From contig OZ231126.1 of NCBI GenBank assembly GCA_965153355.1, positions 109,368,001 to 109,432,000 on the forward strand: a DNA stretch of 64,000 nt, in the 5' to 3' direction. Below, piece after piece: positions 47,560 through 59,316 of the stretch; positions within the stretch are counted from its first letter, which is position 1, and each line of letters opens with the position of its first letter. This DNA comes from Flaccisagitta enflata (Eukaryota; Chaetognatha; Sagittoidea; Aphragmophora). The notes beneath the pieces were generated by a model that saw only the letters and a program-made list of their open reading frames with translations, had not been told where the DNA came from and ran no database searches. Made by a program: the position numbers and the translations under genes.

Positions 47560-48250
47560 GGATTGGTAACGGGTGGTCAAAAAAAAAGTGTTTTTTTTGT
47601 TTACTTATATCTTTTATAAAAAAATGTTTATGAAAAAAAATCTTTTTTTGCTAAAAAAATATGGTGCAGGAGAATTTTTTTCATTATTGTAATTTCTGTA
47701 TATCTTTTTTATATTTGGAGCTATTTACAATTGACTCAATTTAATTTTGGACCGCTTTGATTTTTTGAAAAATTTTTTTGTATAAAAACTAAAAATTTTT
47801 TATAGATTCACTATTTATAGTTAAAGATGACTCGAAACCTTGAAAAAAATCTAAGAAAAATTTTAAAAATACATGCATACAACAAAACAAAAGATACTTC
47901 TTAAAAAAATTCTTTTGTTTTCTATTCAAATCTCTTTAACCAAAGCTTGAAGACATACAATTAATTGTGTTTATATCAGACATGACCTAGTTAAGGAATG
48001 TGTTTTTTCAAATTAGCTGATATTTATGTTATTACTGATCTATGCAAACATTTCAATTTTTTATACTTATATAGTTATTTGTTTGAAAAAATCAAAAAAA
48101 TCAATTTTTTTTTGTACACTATACTTCATTTTTAAAATATTAACTTATAAAAAAAATTCAAAACCTATTGGAGAAAATTCTAGATTGGTCACTTTTTTTT
48201 TGACTGGGTTACATTACTCAGACTGGGTACATTATTCAGATTAGTTCCCT
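47560..48250. other. AT-rich, no gene seen
   Basis: Long T and A runs, with no splice-supported frame or recognisable repeat. Confidence 0.6.
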
Positions 48251-48264
48251 TGCTAGGTTGGTGC

Positions 48265-49010
48265 CCTAGATTGGTCGCCGTCTGTGCTTGATGCTCTTGC
48301 TGGATTGGCGCTCTCGCTGGATTGGCTGTGTTGTCGCCCTTGCTTGGTTGGTGGCCTTGATTGGAGCCCTCGCTGGATTGGAGCCCTCGCCGGATTGGAG
48401 CCCTCGCCAGATTGGAGCCCTCGCCGGATTGGGGCCCTCGCCGGATTGGAGCCCTCGCCGGATTGGAACCCTCGCCGGATTGGAACCCTCGCCGGATTGG
48501 AACCCTCGCCGGATTGGAAACCTCGCCGGATTGGAACCATCGCTGGATTGGAACCCTCGCTGGATTGGAACCCTCGCTGGATTGGAACCCTTGCTGGATT
48601 GGTACCCTCGCTGGATTGGTGCCCAGCTGGATGGCATCATTGCTGGATCAGGTTGTTGCTGGATTGGCGTCCCTGCTGGATTGGCGTCCTTGCTGGATTG
48701 ACGCCTTTGCCAAATTTACGTCTTTGCTGGGTTGGGGCCCTTGTTGGATAAGCGTCCTTGCTGGGTTGGCGGCGCCCTCGCTGGATGGGCATTTTTGCTG
48801 GATTGGCATTTTGCTGGATGGGCATCTTTGCTGGATGGGCACCTTTGCTGGATAGGCGTCTCCGCTGGATGAGCGTTTTGCTGGATGGGCGTCTTCGCTG
48901 GATGGGCCTCTATGCTGGATGGGTTTCTTTGTTGGATAAGCGTCTTTGCTGGATAGGCATCTTTGCTGGGTGGGTGTCTCCGCTGGTTGCCCCCTTATTG
49001 ATTCTGTGTG
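48265..49010 (+). repeat. 18-bp minisatellite (GGATTGGAGCCCTCGCC)
   Basis: About 35 units of GCTGGATTGGAACCCTC / GCTGGATGGGCATCTTT. It shares the GCTGGATT core with the 46840-47490 array, so both probably derive from one ancestral array. Open frames on both strands reflect an 18-bp unit. Confidence 0.85.
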
Positions 49011-49900
49011 GTCCCTTGGCGCCCTTGCTGGCTCGTTGTCCTTGCTGTTGTTGCTGGTTTCAGCGACATATTTGAATGAGCCATTTTATTCTGGCCTCCT
49101 CAGGACTCAATTCCATAAATGTATGCCTTTGGCTTTGGTTTATTCACATGTGTTACATGAAGTACGGTAGTTCTGCGGCATTTTTGTATGAGCCCTTGAA
49201 TTCTGGCCCCCCTATGGACTCCCATGAATTTTGTGAATTCATACCTCTGGTTTATTTGCACCTTTTCATATGTATTCACATGTGTTATTCACATGTGCCA
49301 TCAGGATGGAATACGTTAGTGAGCGTATTCATTTATGTACATGTATTCACATGTGTCCGCATGTGTTATTCACATGTGTTGGCGGAGGGGAATGAGTTAA
49401 TGAACGTGTTGGTTGGTAAATGGGCCTTAAATTTATTCCTTAGTTTCACATGTTTTACATGTAGTGCGGAAGTTGGTTATATCAAATAGAATTTGCCAAT
49501 AAATGCTAGTAGATGAATGAACTTTTTCATGAATGACATCGCTTCTTTTTGTTCTTTGACATATGCTCGTGCAAATTTCTTTGTAAATATGATTGCTCCC
49601 GCCGTTGGCATCGCATCATTATCCAGGCTCCCGCAATTTTGTAAATATGACTGCCCTCAGCTCATTCACATGTGTTACATGTAACGCGGGAATAATTTGT
49701 AGCAAGCATGAATTAATGACAGTTGGTGGATGGACTTTTCATTGGTAATGTTGCTTAAATGTAATCACGCCCGTTGGCGTCGCGTCATTATCATTGGCGT
49801 GGTAGTCATTGCATCATTGTCATCTCGTCGCCTTTTCTCGTTTCCTTTGTCTAAGCTCCCTTCGTTTAGTACTGCCGCTTCCTTATTTCGGATCTGGGTG
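49011..49900 (+). repeat. Degenerate repeats with TTCACATGTG motif
   Basis: TTCACATGTGT(T/C) recurs near 49145, 49273, 49290, 49347, 49371 and 49666. The phrase GTAAATATGA(T/C)TGC is repeated near 49586 and 49640. No supported gene. Confidence 0.55.
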
Positions 49901-49971
49901 AGTGTTGGGTAGTATCTTCAGGCTGGCCTCTCAGACTGGAAGTAGAGTGGGCTGTGGGATGTAGCGTTGGG

Positions 49972-50048
49972 ACGCGCATCTCTAACAGCACGTGAGTCTG
50001 AAATAAGAACGGGGTAGGTTAACTATCACGGACGGGATATTAAACTAT
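49972..50048 (+). repeat. 77-bp direct repeat, copy 1
   Basis: Begins ACGCGCATCTCTAACAGCAC, ends GATATTAAACTAT. It nearly matches 50301-50377. Confidence 0.8.
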
Positions 50049-50300
50049 CTCGTTTGCTTTCAGACCCACGGGTGAGCAATCGTTCACAGGCATGTAGGAA
50101 GCTGGAGCTTGAGTAGGCGAAGGATATGGATGGAGCAGCCAGGGCCTATGGGCCCTGATAACCTTCTCTTGCTTCTATCTTAGGTTCGCGTCATTCAAGA
50201 ACGAGCAAGAGTCTCATTTTTTTTCTTCCCCCCTTCTCCCTCCCCTTATGTTGTCGTTTTCCTTTGGTTTCGACAATCTACAGGGTCGGCGTCGGGATCT

Positions 50301-50377
50301 ACGCGCATCTCTATCAGCACATGAGTCTGAAATAAGAACGGGGTAGGTTAACTATCACGGACGGGATATTAAACTAT
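50301..50377 (+). repeat. 77-bp direct repeat, copy 2
   Basis: Copy of 49972-50048 at a 329-bp spacing, with about three differences. It could be the tail of a tandemly inserted short retroelement. Confidence 0.8.
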
Positions 50378-50958
50378 TTGTTTATTTTGATCCCTTAAAA
50401 CAAAACGCAATCATATCTGGGAGTAAAGGATTTTAGAATAGACTTGCTATTTTTAATTGATTTTATAAATTTATCAGGCCTTTGTTAGTCATGAGAAAGA
50501 AGAGATATTTTGTGTTGAGAATGATTCTTCCTTTGTTTTCAGAATGTTTTTTTAGCGTATTAAACATTTTACTGCAATATGTAAATAAAGTTTTCATCCA
50601 TCGAGGTTGGTAAACGAAACAGAAAACAGTTTAAAGGCAGATAAAATCATACGTGTTAGTGCTATTACGCGTTTTGTCAATTTAAAACAGTGGCGGAAAG
50701 CTAATGAATGCAAAATTGGAAGACTGGCTCTAGGCTTGCACTTGATCATTGGTCTTCGTCATTCATTCATTAATCCCTTCTTCCCCCTATCTCTTTCTGA
50801 CCCTCCCCCCTTTCCCCGTTTGGCTGGCCACAACTACCGCACTTTGGCGCTTGCCTGCCGCGCAGCATTGCTATCATGCGCATGCTACACATAATTGGCA
50901 CCACTAGAAAAAAACAATCGAAACTCGACTGCGAATCTTGATTACGTGAAAGGCCACG
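50378..50958. other. No gene seen
   Basis: AT-rich to 50620, then unique-looking sequence. The 95-codon plus-strand frame at 50607 has no recognisable feature. Confidence 0.5.
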
Positions 50959-51044
50959 TTACAACCAAGTATCGCGCACCGTGGAGTGAGATTTTTGACA
51001 AGGATGAAGGTGGGACATGTCGTCGTCGTCGTCGTTATGGTTGT

Positions 51045-51078
<34 letters not shown>

Positions 51079-51093
51079 CGTTTTTGTCGTTGT

Positions 51094-51156
<63 letters not shown>

Positions 51157-52187
51157 CATCGTCAACATCGCCGACGACATCGTTACTCGCGTAGTGAGTT
51201 TCGATTTCATTGCGTGAATTGACTTGTCTGAAAGAAGATTTTCTTGTGGCTTTTGCTTCGGTATCCGTTTGTCCGTTAATCTGTCGCCCACATCTCCTCC
51301 TCCTCTTCCTTCATCTCCTCCTCCTCCTCCTCCACCATCACCACCGCTCTCATCCCCACCGCCTCTTCCTTCGGCGACGCTGCGTTTCCTCTGAGTCGAA
51401 GAACCTTCGTGACAAATCTGTCTCATTTTGCTGGCTTGTTCAGAGACAATAACGTAATCAGCCATGGAACTGAGTGCCACCGAACCACGCTGAGAATAAG
51501 GGTCCTGCCCCGATGAGTCGTTGTTAAGATTGTTATCGTTGTTGTTGTTGTCACCGCTGCTACTTTTCTTACGTAGGATGGATTTTGGGCTCGCGGGGCC
51601 CACGACTGGTCGATCATATTGAGAATCTGTCACCAATCCCGTTGTTGGTTTCGTCGTCGTTGTCGTCATTGTCGTCGTCGTCGTCTTAGTCATCTTTTGC
51701 ATTTTTGTCGTCTTTTGTGCGATTTTTCCATTTCTTCTTTGTTGGCATTTTCGAACATGGACCGAATGTTGGTGAATTTGTTTGTGGAAATAGAATCAAT
51801 GGAAGTGCCGTAAGCATCGATGGCTGCACCGCTTCTTCCGTCGTTGTTGTTGTCATTGACGTTGTTGCTGTATTCTTTTATCTCGCTTGCGCCCTTGCTT
51901 AACTTGAAATCGACATATTTTTTTGTTTTGCTGGGAATTTGCGGTATTTTTTTCGTGGCGCCGATGTCCGTCCATTCGTATCCTGGATTGGATTTGCCGC
52001 TGCCGCTGCCGCCTACGCCGCTGCCGCTGCCAGCGAGGCCACTAAAGCTGCCGCCGCCGGCGCTGCTGCCGCTGCTGCTGCCGATGCGGTTGCCAACGCC
52101 GTCGACGTGACTTTTCTCCTCTTCCTCCGTCGGCGGGAAGAAGAGATTGAAGCCGACGGAAGAAGGACCGAGTGTGGAAGGCGACAT
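50959..52187 (-). CDS. Low-complexity Ser/Gly/Asn-rich protein gene with a frame break
   Basis: Two overlapping minus-strand frames probably belong to one gene. The first starts at 52187 and ends at 51690: Ser/Gly-rich, then a more ordered part with WTDIGATKKIP, YVDFKLSKG and KFTNIRSMFENANKEE, ending in a basic stretch. The second runs 51702-50959: Thr run, PASPKSILRKKSS, DYVIVSEQASKMRQ, Gly-rich, then a Thr tract from a trinucleotide repeat. They differ by one base in frame around 51690-51702 (an A5 run), so I suspect an indel or an unseen intron. The C-terminal Thr tract may be intron. I recognise no family; phosphorylatable Ser-rich linkers suggest a cytoskeletal or scaffold protein, a weak inference. 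Confidence 0.4.
51048..51156 (+). repeat. (TTG)n microsatellite
   Basis: About 35 TTG units with a few TCG interruptions. They give the poly-Thr end of the minus-strand frame. Confidence 0.95.
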
Positions 52188-52535
52188 GTAACCCCGACGA
52201 GCGTTTCCGTAATGCGACAATTCTGGTGATAATGTAAATAATGTAATAATGTTAATAATGTAACCCCGACGAGCGTTTCCGTAATGCGACAATTCTGGTG
52301 ATAATGGTAATAATGTTATAATGTAATAATGTTGAAAATGTAACCCCGACTAGCGTTTCCGTAGTGCGACAATTCTGGTGATAATGTCAATGATGTTATA
52401 ATGTAACAATGTTTATAATGTAACCCCAATGAGCGTTGCCATAATGCGACAATTCTGGTGATAATGTTAATAATGTTATAATATAATAATCTTGATAATG
52501 TAACCTCGACGTAATGCGACAATTCTGGTGTTATT
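52188..52535 (+). repeat. ~75-bp tandem repeat, 4-5 units
   Basis: Units start AATGTAACCCCGACGAGCG near 52188, 52259, 52337 and 52416, with a shortened unit near 52497. Each contains GCGACAATTCTGGTGATAATG and a variable (AATAATGTT) tail. The array abuts the predicted start codon of the preceding minus-strand gene. Confidence 0.85.
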
Positions 52536-53328
52536 GGGGATTTGTAAAAAGAATTAGATTATATCAATTTGACTGTTGGCTTTTTCCTATAAATTGATGT
52601 GTTACACGCTCTGACACGAATTCTTTCCTATAGAAATATAACGGTAAACGTCAAGACAAGAAAAGATTGCCTCGAATAATCGAATAATGCCATTTTTTCA
52701 CTTCTGATGATCATGTTGTCAAAAAAATTTTTCAAATATGAATATCTGCAGGATATCACCAGCCTAATTTCGAGGGTTGTTTTCTTTTTTAATCAGAAAT
52801 TGTATGAGAGTCAGTAGTGCTATGATTTTGTGACCTTGGGGACACGTCTCTTATAAAAGAAATAAGGCCGTATAGACAGACCGGACCTCAAGTCGTGAAT
52901 GGGTGGGCACGGCGAAAAATCACTCATGTTTAAAAAATCGTTACGGACAGACTGGTGGACGGGCCGACAGACAGAATCGACGGACGGACCAACGGAACAA
53001 AATGACAAGTTCTTGAGTCGCGTGTCCGCGACTTAAAAAAGTGTATATTACGCGTCTTCTAGCGTTGGCTTTCTTCTACAACATAATATGCATGATCGAT
53101 AAAGAATGATGATCAAGGTGATGAGCAAGGTCACCGCAGTCTCCGAATTTCTTCTCAAATGCTTAAAGTAAACAAATCGTTGCCATGACAACGTCAACAA
53201 ACAAAAACATCACAACAAACCAAGACCCGGTATCCTCAAAACGGGAATCTCCAAACTTTTTGTTTTTCGTTTGAAGAAAATTGCAATTGAAACCAAAAAT
53301 TCTTATGTTTAGCTAATTTTCGATAATC
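52536..53328. other. Upstream region of the secreted repeat-protein gene
   Basis: 52850-53035 holds a minus-oriented hairpin repeat (hairpin AGTCGCGTGTCCGCGACT at 53016-53033, preceded by GACGGACCAACGG). The 290 bp before the ATG at 53329 are AT-rich and would contain the promoter; no definite TATA box is assigned. Confidence 0.5.
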
Positions 53329-56300
53329 ATGAAAGTTTGCCTTTTTTTGTTGGCGGTGGGAGTTTTTGTCAAGGTTGCCTCGGTCGTTGACGGTCGCAGC
53401 GAAAAGGTAAAAATCGGCTCAGTTCTTTTGTTTCGAACAAGTGACGCGGGGTCACAACATCGTTGCGGACGGGTGGGCAGGGGCAGCCAACCCCCATCCA
53501 CACCCAACGCCCCACCCAACTCCCCTTCCAACACAGATACTTACACAAAAAGCCTCTGAAATGCTCGTTTTCCCACTTTTTGACACGTGCTCACGGACGG
53601 ACCAACGGACAGACAGACAGACGGACAGAGCCTCTTATAGAGTTGAGTGTCCGCAACTAAAAAGACTGTTTTCACTGCCCCTGCCCGCCAACGCTTCGGT
53701 AGCCTTGTTTTCCCTAAATAAATCATTGTGACTGTCCGATCATTTATTAATTAAAAGTTTGCGTTATCCTTTAAACAGCTCCACGGGGATGAAATTTCAA
53801 AAGCTGAAGCGAAAAAAGAAACAAACGAATCCAAGCGCGATAGCAGAAGAGTGGCATATGAGGCTGACCAGGATGGAAAAAGTAAGGGTTTTATGTTAAT
53901 AAAGAAGATTGTGAATATGTGGGTAACTAATGATACGCTTATAATAAACCATTGCCGTTGAGCAAAGTCATGTGCCAGGTTTATATCTAACATTCAGAAT
54001 CAATGCACTTTGAAACCGAACTAATAAAGAATTATATCTGATCCTACTGTTTTTTTTAATCAGTTGGAAAATGCCTTGATGGTTGCAAGAATCACGTCCC
54101 TAAACAAGACTTTTGCATCAAGAGCAAGGATGGAAAAATGATGACGGTTCAGTCCATATGCCATTACGATTGCTACCAAAACTACAAAGGCTATAGCTAT
54201 GAATACCAAGGGAAATGCAAAGATTCTCTTAAATCACCATGTAAGTATAAAATTATATTTATTTCAAATAAAGGTAAAAAAGCCTCTTTTACTTACGTTT
54301 TCATTCAATTAGTAATAACAAAGTTGCTCATTTGTTTTCTTTTTAAAAGAAAAAAATTTCAATAGATACCTACTAACAAACAATTATACCTGAACCTACT
54401 GTTTTTTTAATCAGTTGGAAAATGCATTGATGGTTGCAAAAGCCTAAACGAGCCTAAACAAGACTTTTGCATCAAGAGCAAGGATGGAAACATGTATAGG
54501 GTTCAGTCCAGATGCCATTACGATTGCTACCAAAACCACAAAGGCAATAGTTATCAATACCAAGGGGAATGCAAAGAATCTCCTGACTCACTATGTAAGT
54601 ATACAATTATATTCATTTCAAAAAAAGGTAACACAGCCTCTTTTGCTTATGTTTTAATTTCAATTAGTAATAACAAAGTTGCTCATTTGTTTTCTTTTTA
54701 AAAGAAAAAAAAATTAAATAGATACCTACTAACAAACAATTATACCTGAACCTACTGTTTTTTTAATCAGTTGTAGAATGCATTGATGGTTGCAAGAATT
54801 ACGAGCCTAAACAAGACTTTTGCATCAAGAGCAAGGATGGAAACATGTTTAGGGTTCAGTCCAGATGCCATTACGATTGCTACCAAAACCACAAAGGCAA
54901 TAGCTATCAATACCAAGGGGAATGCAAAGAATCTCCTGAATCACTATGTAAGTATACAATTATATTCATTTCAAAAAAAGGTAACACAGCCTCTTTTACT
55001 TATGTTTTAATTTCAATTAGTAATAACAAAGTTGCTCATTTGTTTTCTTTTTAAAAGAAAAAAAATTTCAATAGATACCTACTAACAAACAATTATACCT
55101 GAACCTACTGTTTTTTTAATCAGTTGTAGAATGCATTGATGGTTGCAAGAATTACGAGCCTAAACAAGACTTTTGCATCAAGAGCAAGGATGGAAACATG
55201 TTTAGGGTTCAGTCCATATGCCATTACGATTGCTACCAAAACCACAAAGGCAATAGCTATCAATACCAAGGGGAATGCAAAGAATCTCCTGAATCACCAT
55301 GTAAGTATACAATTATATTCATTTCAAAAAAAGGTAACACAGCCTCTTTTACTTATGTTTTAATTTCAATTAGTAATAACAAAGTTGCTCATTTGTTTTC
55401 TTTTTAAAAGAAAAAAAATTTCAATAGATACCTTCTAACAAACAATTATACCTGAACCTACTGTTTTTTTAATCAGTTGTAGAATGCATTGATGGTTGCA
55501 AGAATTACGAGCCTAAACAAGACTTTTGCATCAAGAGCAAGGATGGAAACATGTTTAGGGTTCAGTCCATATGCCATTACGATTGCTACCAAAACCACAA
55601 AGGCAATAGCTATCAATACCAAGGGGAATGCAAAGAATCTCCTGAATCACCATGTAAGTATACAATTATATTCGTTTCAAAAAAAGGTAACACAGCCTCT
55701 TTTACTTATGTTTTAATTTCAATTAGTAATAACAAAGTTGCTCATTTGTTTTCTTTTTAAAAGAAAAAAAATTTCAATAGATACCTTCTAACAAACAATT
55801 ATACCTGAACCTACTGTTTTTTTAATCAGTTGTAGAATGCATTGATGGTTGCAAGAATTACGAGCCTAAACAAGACTTTTGCATCAAGAGCAAGGATGGA
55901 AACATGTTTAGGGTTCAGTCCATATGCCATTACGATTGCTACCAAAACCACAAAGGCAATAGCTATCAATACCAAGGGGAATGCAAAGAATCTCCTGAAT
56001 CACCATGTAAGTATAAAATTATATTCATTTCAAAAAAAGGTAACACAGCCTCTTTTACTTATGTTTTAATTTCAATTAGTAATAACAAAGTTGCTCATTT
56101 GTTTTCTTTTTAAAAGAAAAAAAATTTCAATAGATACCTTCTAACAAACAATTATACCTGAACCTACTGTTTTTTTAATCAGTTGTAGAATGCATTGATG
56201 GTTGCAAGAATTACGAGCCTAAACAAGACTTTTGCATCAAGAGCAAGGATGGAAACATGTATAGGGTTCAGTCCAGATGCCATTACGATTGCTACCAAAA

Positions 56301-57048
56301 CCACAAAGGCAATAGCTATCAATACCAAGGGGAATGCAAAGAATCTCCTGAATCACCATGTAAGTATACAATTATATTCATTTCAAAAAAAGGTAACACA
56401 GCCTCTTTTACTTATGTTTTAATTTCAATTAGTAATAACAAAGTTGCTCATTTGTTTTCTTTTTAAAAGAAAAAAAATTTCAATAGATACCTTCTAACAA
56501 ACAATTATACCTGAACCTACTGTTTTTTTAATCAGTTGTAGAATGCATTGATGGTTGCAAGAATCACGAGCCTAAACAAGACTTTTGCATCAAGAGCAAG
56601 GATGGAAACATGTATAGGGTTCAGTCCATATGCCATTACGATTGCTACCAAAACCACAAAGGCAATAGCTATCAATACCAAGGGAAATGCAAAGAATCTC
56701 CTGAATCACTATGTAAGTATACAATTATATTCATTTCAAATAAAGGTAACACAGCCTCTTTTACTTATGTTTTAGTTTCAATTAGTAATAACAAAGTTGC
56801 TCATTTGTTTTCTTTTTAAAAGAAAAAAATTTCAATAGATACCTACTAACAAACAATTATACCTGAACCTTTTGTTTTTTTAATCAGTTGGAAAATGCAT
56901 TGATGGTTGCAAGAATTACGAGCCTAAACAAGACTTTTGCATCAAGAGCAAGGATGGAAACATGTATAGGGTTCAGTCCAAATGCCATTACACTTGCTAC
57001 CAAAACCACAAAGGCAATAGCTATCAATACCAAGGGAAATGCAAATGA
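53329..57048 (+). CDS. Secreted protein with nine tandem six-cysteine (Kazal-like) domains, one per exon
   Basis: Eleven exons: 53329-53406, 53779-53881, 54064-54240, 54415-54594, 54771-54947, 55124-55300, 55477-55653, 55830-56006, 56183-56359, 56536-56712, 56888-57048. All have GT-AG junctions, and the phases close to exactly 586 residues. Exon 1 is a signal peptide (MKVCLFLLAVGVFVKVAS). Exon 2 is a charged linker. Exons 3-11 each encode one ~59-residue domain with six Cys: C-x3-C-x9-C-x14-C-x3-C-x14-C. The spacing and KDG before the fourth Cys resemble Kazal protease-inhibitor domains, but the C3-C4 gap is longer than usual, so the family call is tentative. Exons 3-10 are phase 1-1 and can be duplicated without breaking frame. 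A secreted inhibitor or matrix protein is likely. Confidence 0.85.
53440..53720 (-). repeat. Dispersed hairpin repeat in intron 1 of the secreted gene
   Basis: GGACAGAGCCTCTTATAG, hairpin AGTTGAGTGTCCGCAACT (53641-53658), AAAAAG, then CCCCTGCCC and GTAGCCTTGTTTT. It lies entirely inside the intron. Confidence 0.6.
54595..56712 (+). repeat. 353-bp exon-plus-intron tandem duplication, six periods
   Basis: From exon 5 to exon 10 every exon starts exactly 353 bp after the last (54771, 55124, 55477, 55830, 56183, 56536). Introns are nearly as conserved as exons. Copies 3, 4 and 11 are more diverged in sequence or length. Confidence 0.95.
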
Positions 57049-57096
57049 TAAGTTTCTTGGTACCTCCAGCTCCATGCACTTTTTTGGAATATGTTG

Positions 57097-57102
57097 AATA
57101 AA
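57097..57102 (+). terminator. Polyadenylation signal AATAAA of the secreted gene
   Basis: AATAAA 49 nt after the stop codon at 57046-57048, followed by a T-rich stretch at 57138-57153. Confidence 0.75.
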
Positions 57103-57504
57103 GTAAGCCGATTTGCATAACCATGCTCGAATTCTTCTTTTTTTTTTTTTTTGTTAAATAATTTCTAATTCTAATTCCAATTCATATTCTACTCTAATTT
57201 CTAATTCATTTTCAGGTGGACTTATGGCGGGCACCAACAAAATACTTTCACGCAAATCGGTTGTTTTTCTGCATCTTGATTGATTATCTAATGTTGATGA
57301 AAAAATGATGATTCAACCAATATTCAATCTATTGCAAATAAAAAGCATCATTTTCATGCATCCGTGGTTTGATTGTATCAATAACAAACGTCAGGCTTAA
57401 ACCTTCTTAGCATACATAGCGGCTAAGGCCTGAATACTCACCGTTCATTACTGAGCAAGTTCCCATTTTTACATGAAAACGATCCCACTCTTGGGCTTAA
57501 CATT

Positions 57505-58485
57505 GCACATTACGTCTGTCAGGGAGCCTGGAAAAGCCAAAATTGAACTGTGCTTGGCCAAAAAGTTTTTTCTTTGCGTAAATCCTTTTAATTAGTTTTT
57601 GCATAATTTTTGAATCAATGGGCAATCATCTAAACGGTAACTTTGAAATTTCCATAGATTTGTATGAGAGAGACAGAATTTGCACAAGTCAAGGTGCAAA
57701 CAAAGGGAAGGTTTTAGTTTCAGTCATCATTTATGGCCATATTCGTTACCATATTGAAATCTTTTTAATATTTTTTTTTGTTTTGTAGTTTAATCATTAA
57801 GTAAAGAAAACCCAGTATAATAAAGGCATTGCTTTGTTTAAGCAATAAAGACAAGAAATGATCATTGAAAATAAAAAAAATCTTTTAAAAAAGTAGAGCA
57901 AAAATATAAAACCTTTGAAAGGAAAATTCTGTGACTTTGACAAATTTTAAAATTTTGCATTTCTAAGAACATGGCCCTTATTATATATGTTTTTAGATTA
58001 AAGCCATGTTTTTGAAAATGCAAAATTTTGTTTTTACAAATAGTTTTAGAACTTTCTCCATGATAAGTCAAATTTCAAAATCAATTTTTCTTCAGAATTT
58101 TTTCTTTTTTTCTCCCATTTTTATAAGCTCTGCACTCTTCTTTTTCTGTTACAATGATTTTTAAAGCAAAATTATAAATAATACAGCATTATAATTATAA
58201 TTAGTGAAATATATTCAAAATTTAAAAAATTAAAGATATTGAAAATAATGTTTTGACCTTGCAAATTTGTTCTTTGTTTGTATTTCGACATAATAGAAAT
58301 AAAGCTTCCCTTATTTATTTTACTAACCCTTTCAACTCACCCTAGAGATGGTTCCTGATTGATTTAAAAATCGCACAATGGCTCCTTTTAAAGCATTTTT
58401 GCAAAGGTAAAAACCTTTTTTCCCAGGCAAAGTTTAATTGTGGCTTTTCTAGGCACCCTGACAGACGTATTGCACATGCACCATA
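57505..58485. mobile_element. Putative ~980-bp element with long terminal inverted repeats
   Basis: TTGCACATTACGTCTGTCAG (about 57504) and its inverted counterpart ending near 58480 (CTGACAGACGTATTGCACAT) begin inverted repeats of about 70 bp that continue through GCCTGGAAAAGCC / GGCTTTTCTAGGC. The interior is AT-rich and non-coding. A related terminal segment without a partner lies at 16830-16960. This suggests a non-autonomous DNA transposon. Confidence 0.6.
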
Positions 58486-58612
58486 ATCTTGGCAATAGAT
58501 CAGTGAATCTTGCAGTAAATGACATACAACACGACTAACAACAACTAAAACAACAAAAATAAACGGAATTGAACAACAACCGACAACTTTCGTTTCTGCA
58601 ATAAACTTGTAC

Positions 58613-58957
58613 CTTGGTTTGCCGGAAGCAACGGGTGGCTTCTTCAAAAGGCACATCCTGGAAGGAGAGCCTGGATTGGGGCGTCAAAGGAATTGGGGAG
58701 GAATCCGCCGGCGATGTCGATCGAGACCGAGACAGCTTCAAGCCCGGAGGAGGAGGGAAAGATGGAGCTTGAGCAGAATGAGGTTGAGGAGGAAGAGGAG
58801 GAGCCAGAGCAGAATGAGGAGGAAGAGATGGGTGAGTTTCGGTCGGCAGCATAAACGTTGAGGACGTTGAGGAGTTAAGGGACGAGCGAGGATTTGGTGG
58901 ATGAGGAACTAAATCCGGAAGGTTGGAGTTGGACTCGATCGTCGCGACTTCGTCGGG

Positions 58958-59014
<57 letters not shown>

Positions 59015-59316
59015 GCCTTCGTTGTCACAATTCGTATTTTCCTCAAAAAAGGATCCTACATTGGCGTTACGCTGCTGCTCACTGACGGATAATCGCTGCT
59101 GCTGCTACTGACCGGTGAAGTAATGTAGCTGCTGCTGACGGACACTAGATGGCGTTGACAACAAAGGCTTCCTCAACATTGACGGTAACAATTCCTCTTC
59201 CTCTTCGCGATGAACCATCAGAGAATTCCTTTGGCCGCTGGTGCTCAATTGACAAGATACGAAGTAATGATTTTTGACATCATCCACATTTTCGACAACA
59301 TCTTCAACGAAAAACG
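58613..59316 (-). CDS. Proline/glutamine-rich gene, 3' exon with one in-frame TAG
   Basis: The frame reads from about 59316 to a donor (CCAAG|GTACAAGT) at 58613, in one phase. It is interrupted only by TAG at 59105-59107, inside GGTCAG-TAG-CAGCAGCAG. Before the TAG it is Asp/Val- and Glu-rich. After it come Gln, an acidic stretch, a poly-Gln tract encoded by (CAA)n at 58960-59011, then Ser/Pro/His-rich sequence ending [17 protein letters not shown]. The exon can begin near an AG at about 59310. The ~200-bp repeat at 59317-59519 sits just upstream in the presumed intron. No known domain. The TAG could be a C-to-T nonsense allele, a pseudogene mark, readthrough, or evidence that two exons meet here (an acceptor-like CAG precedes it). 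Confidence 0.4.
58960..59011 (+). repeat. (TTG)n microsatellite
   Basis: About 17 TTG units, coding for Gln on the minus strand in the proline-rich gene. Confidence 0.9.

Noticed and set aside
46804-48855. Repetitive membrane-like or Trp-rich proteins
   Set aside because: Frames are produced by 18-bp minisatellites on both strands, with no start context, introns or domain.
52188-52535. CRISPR-like array
   Set aside because: The repeats are contiguous ~75-bp tandem units without unique spacers, in a eukaryotic sequence with introns.
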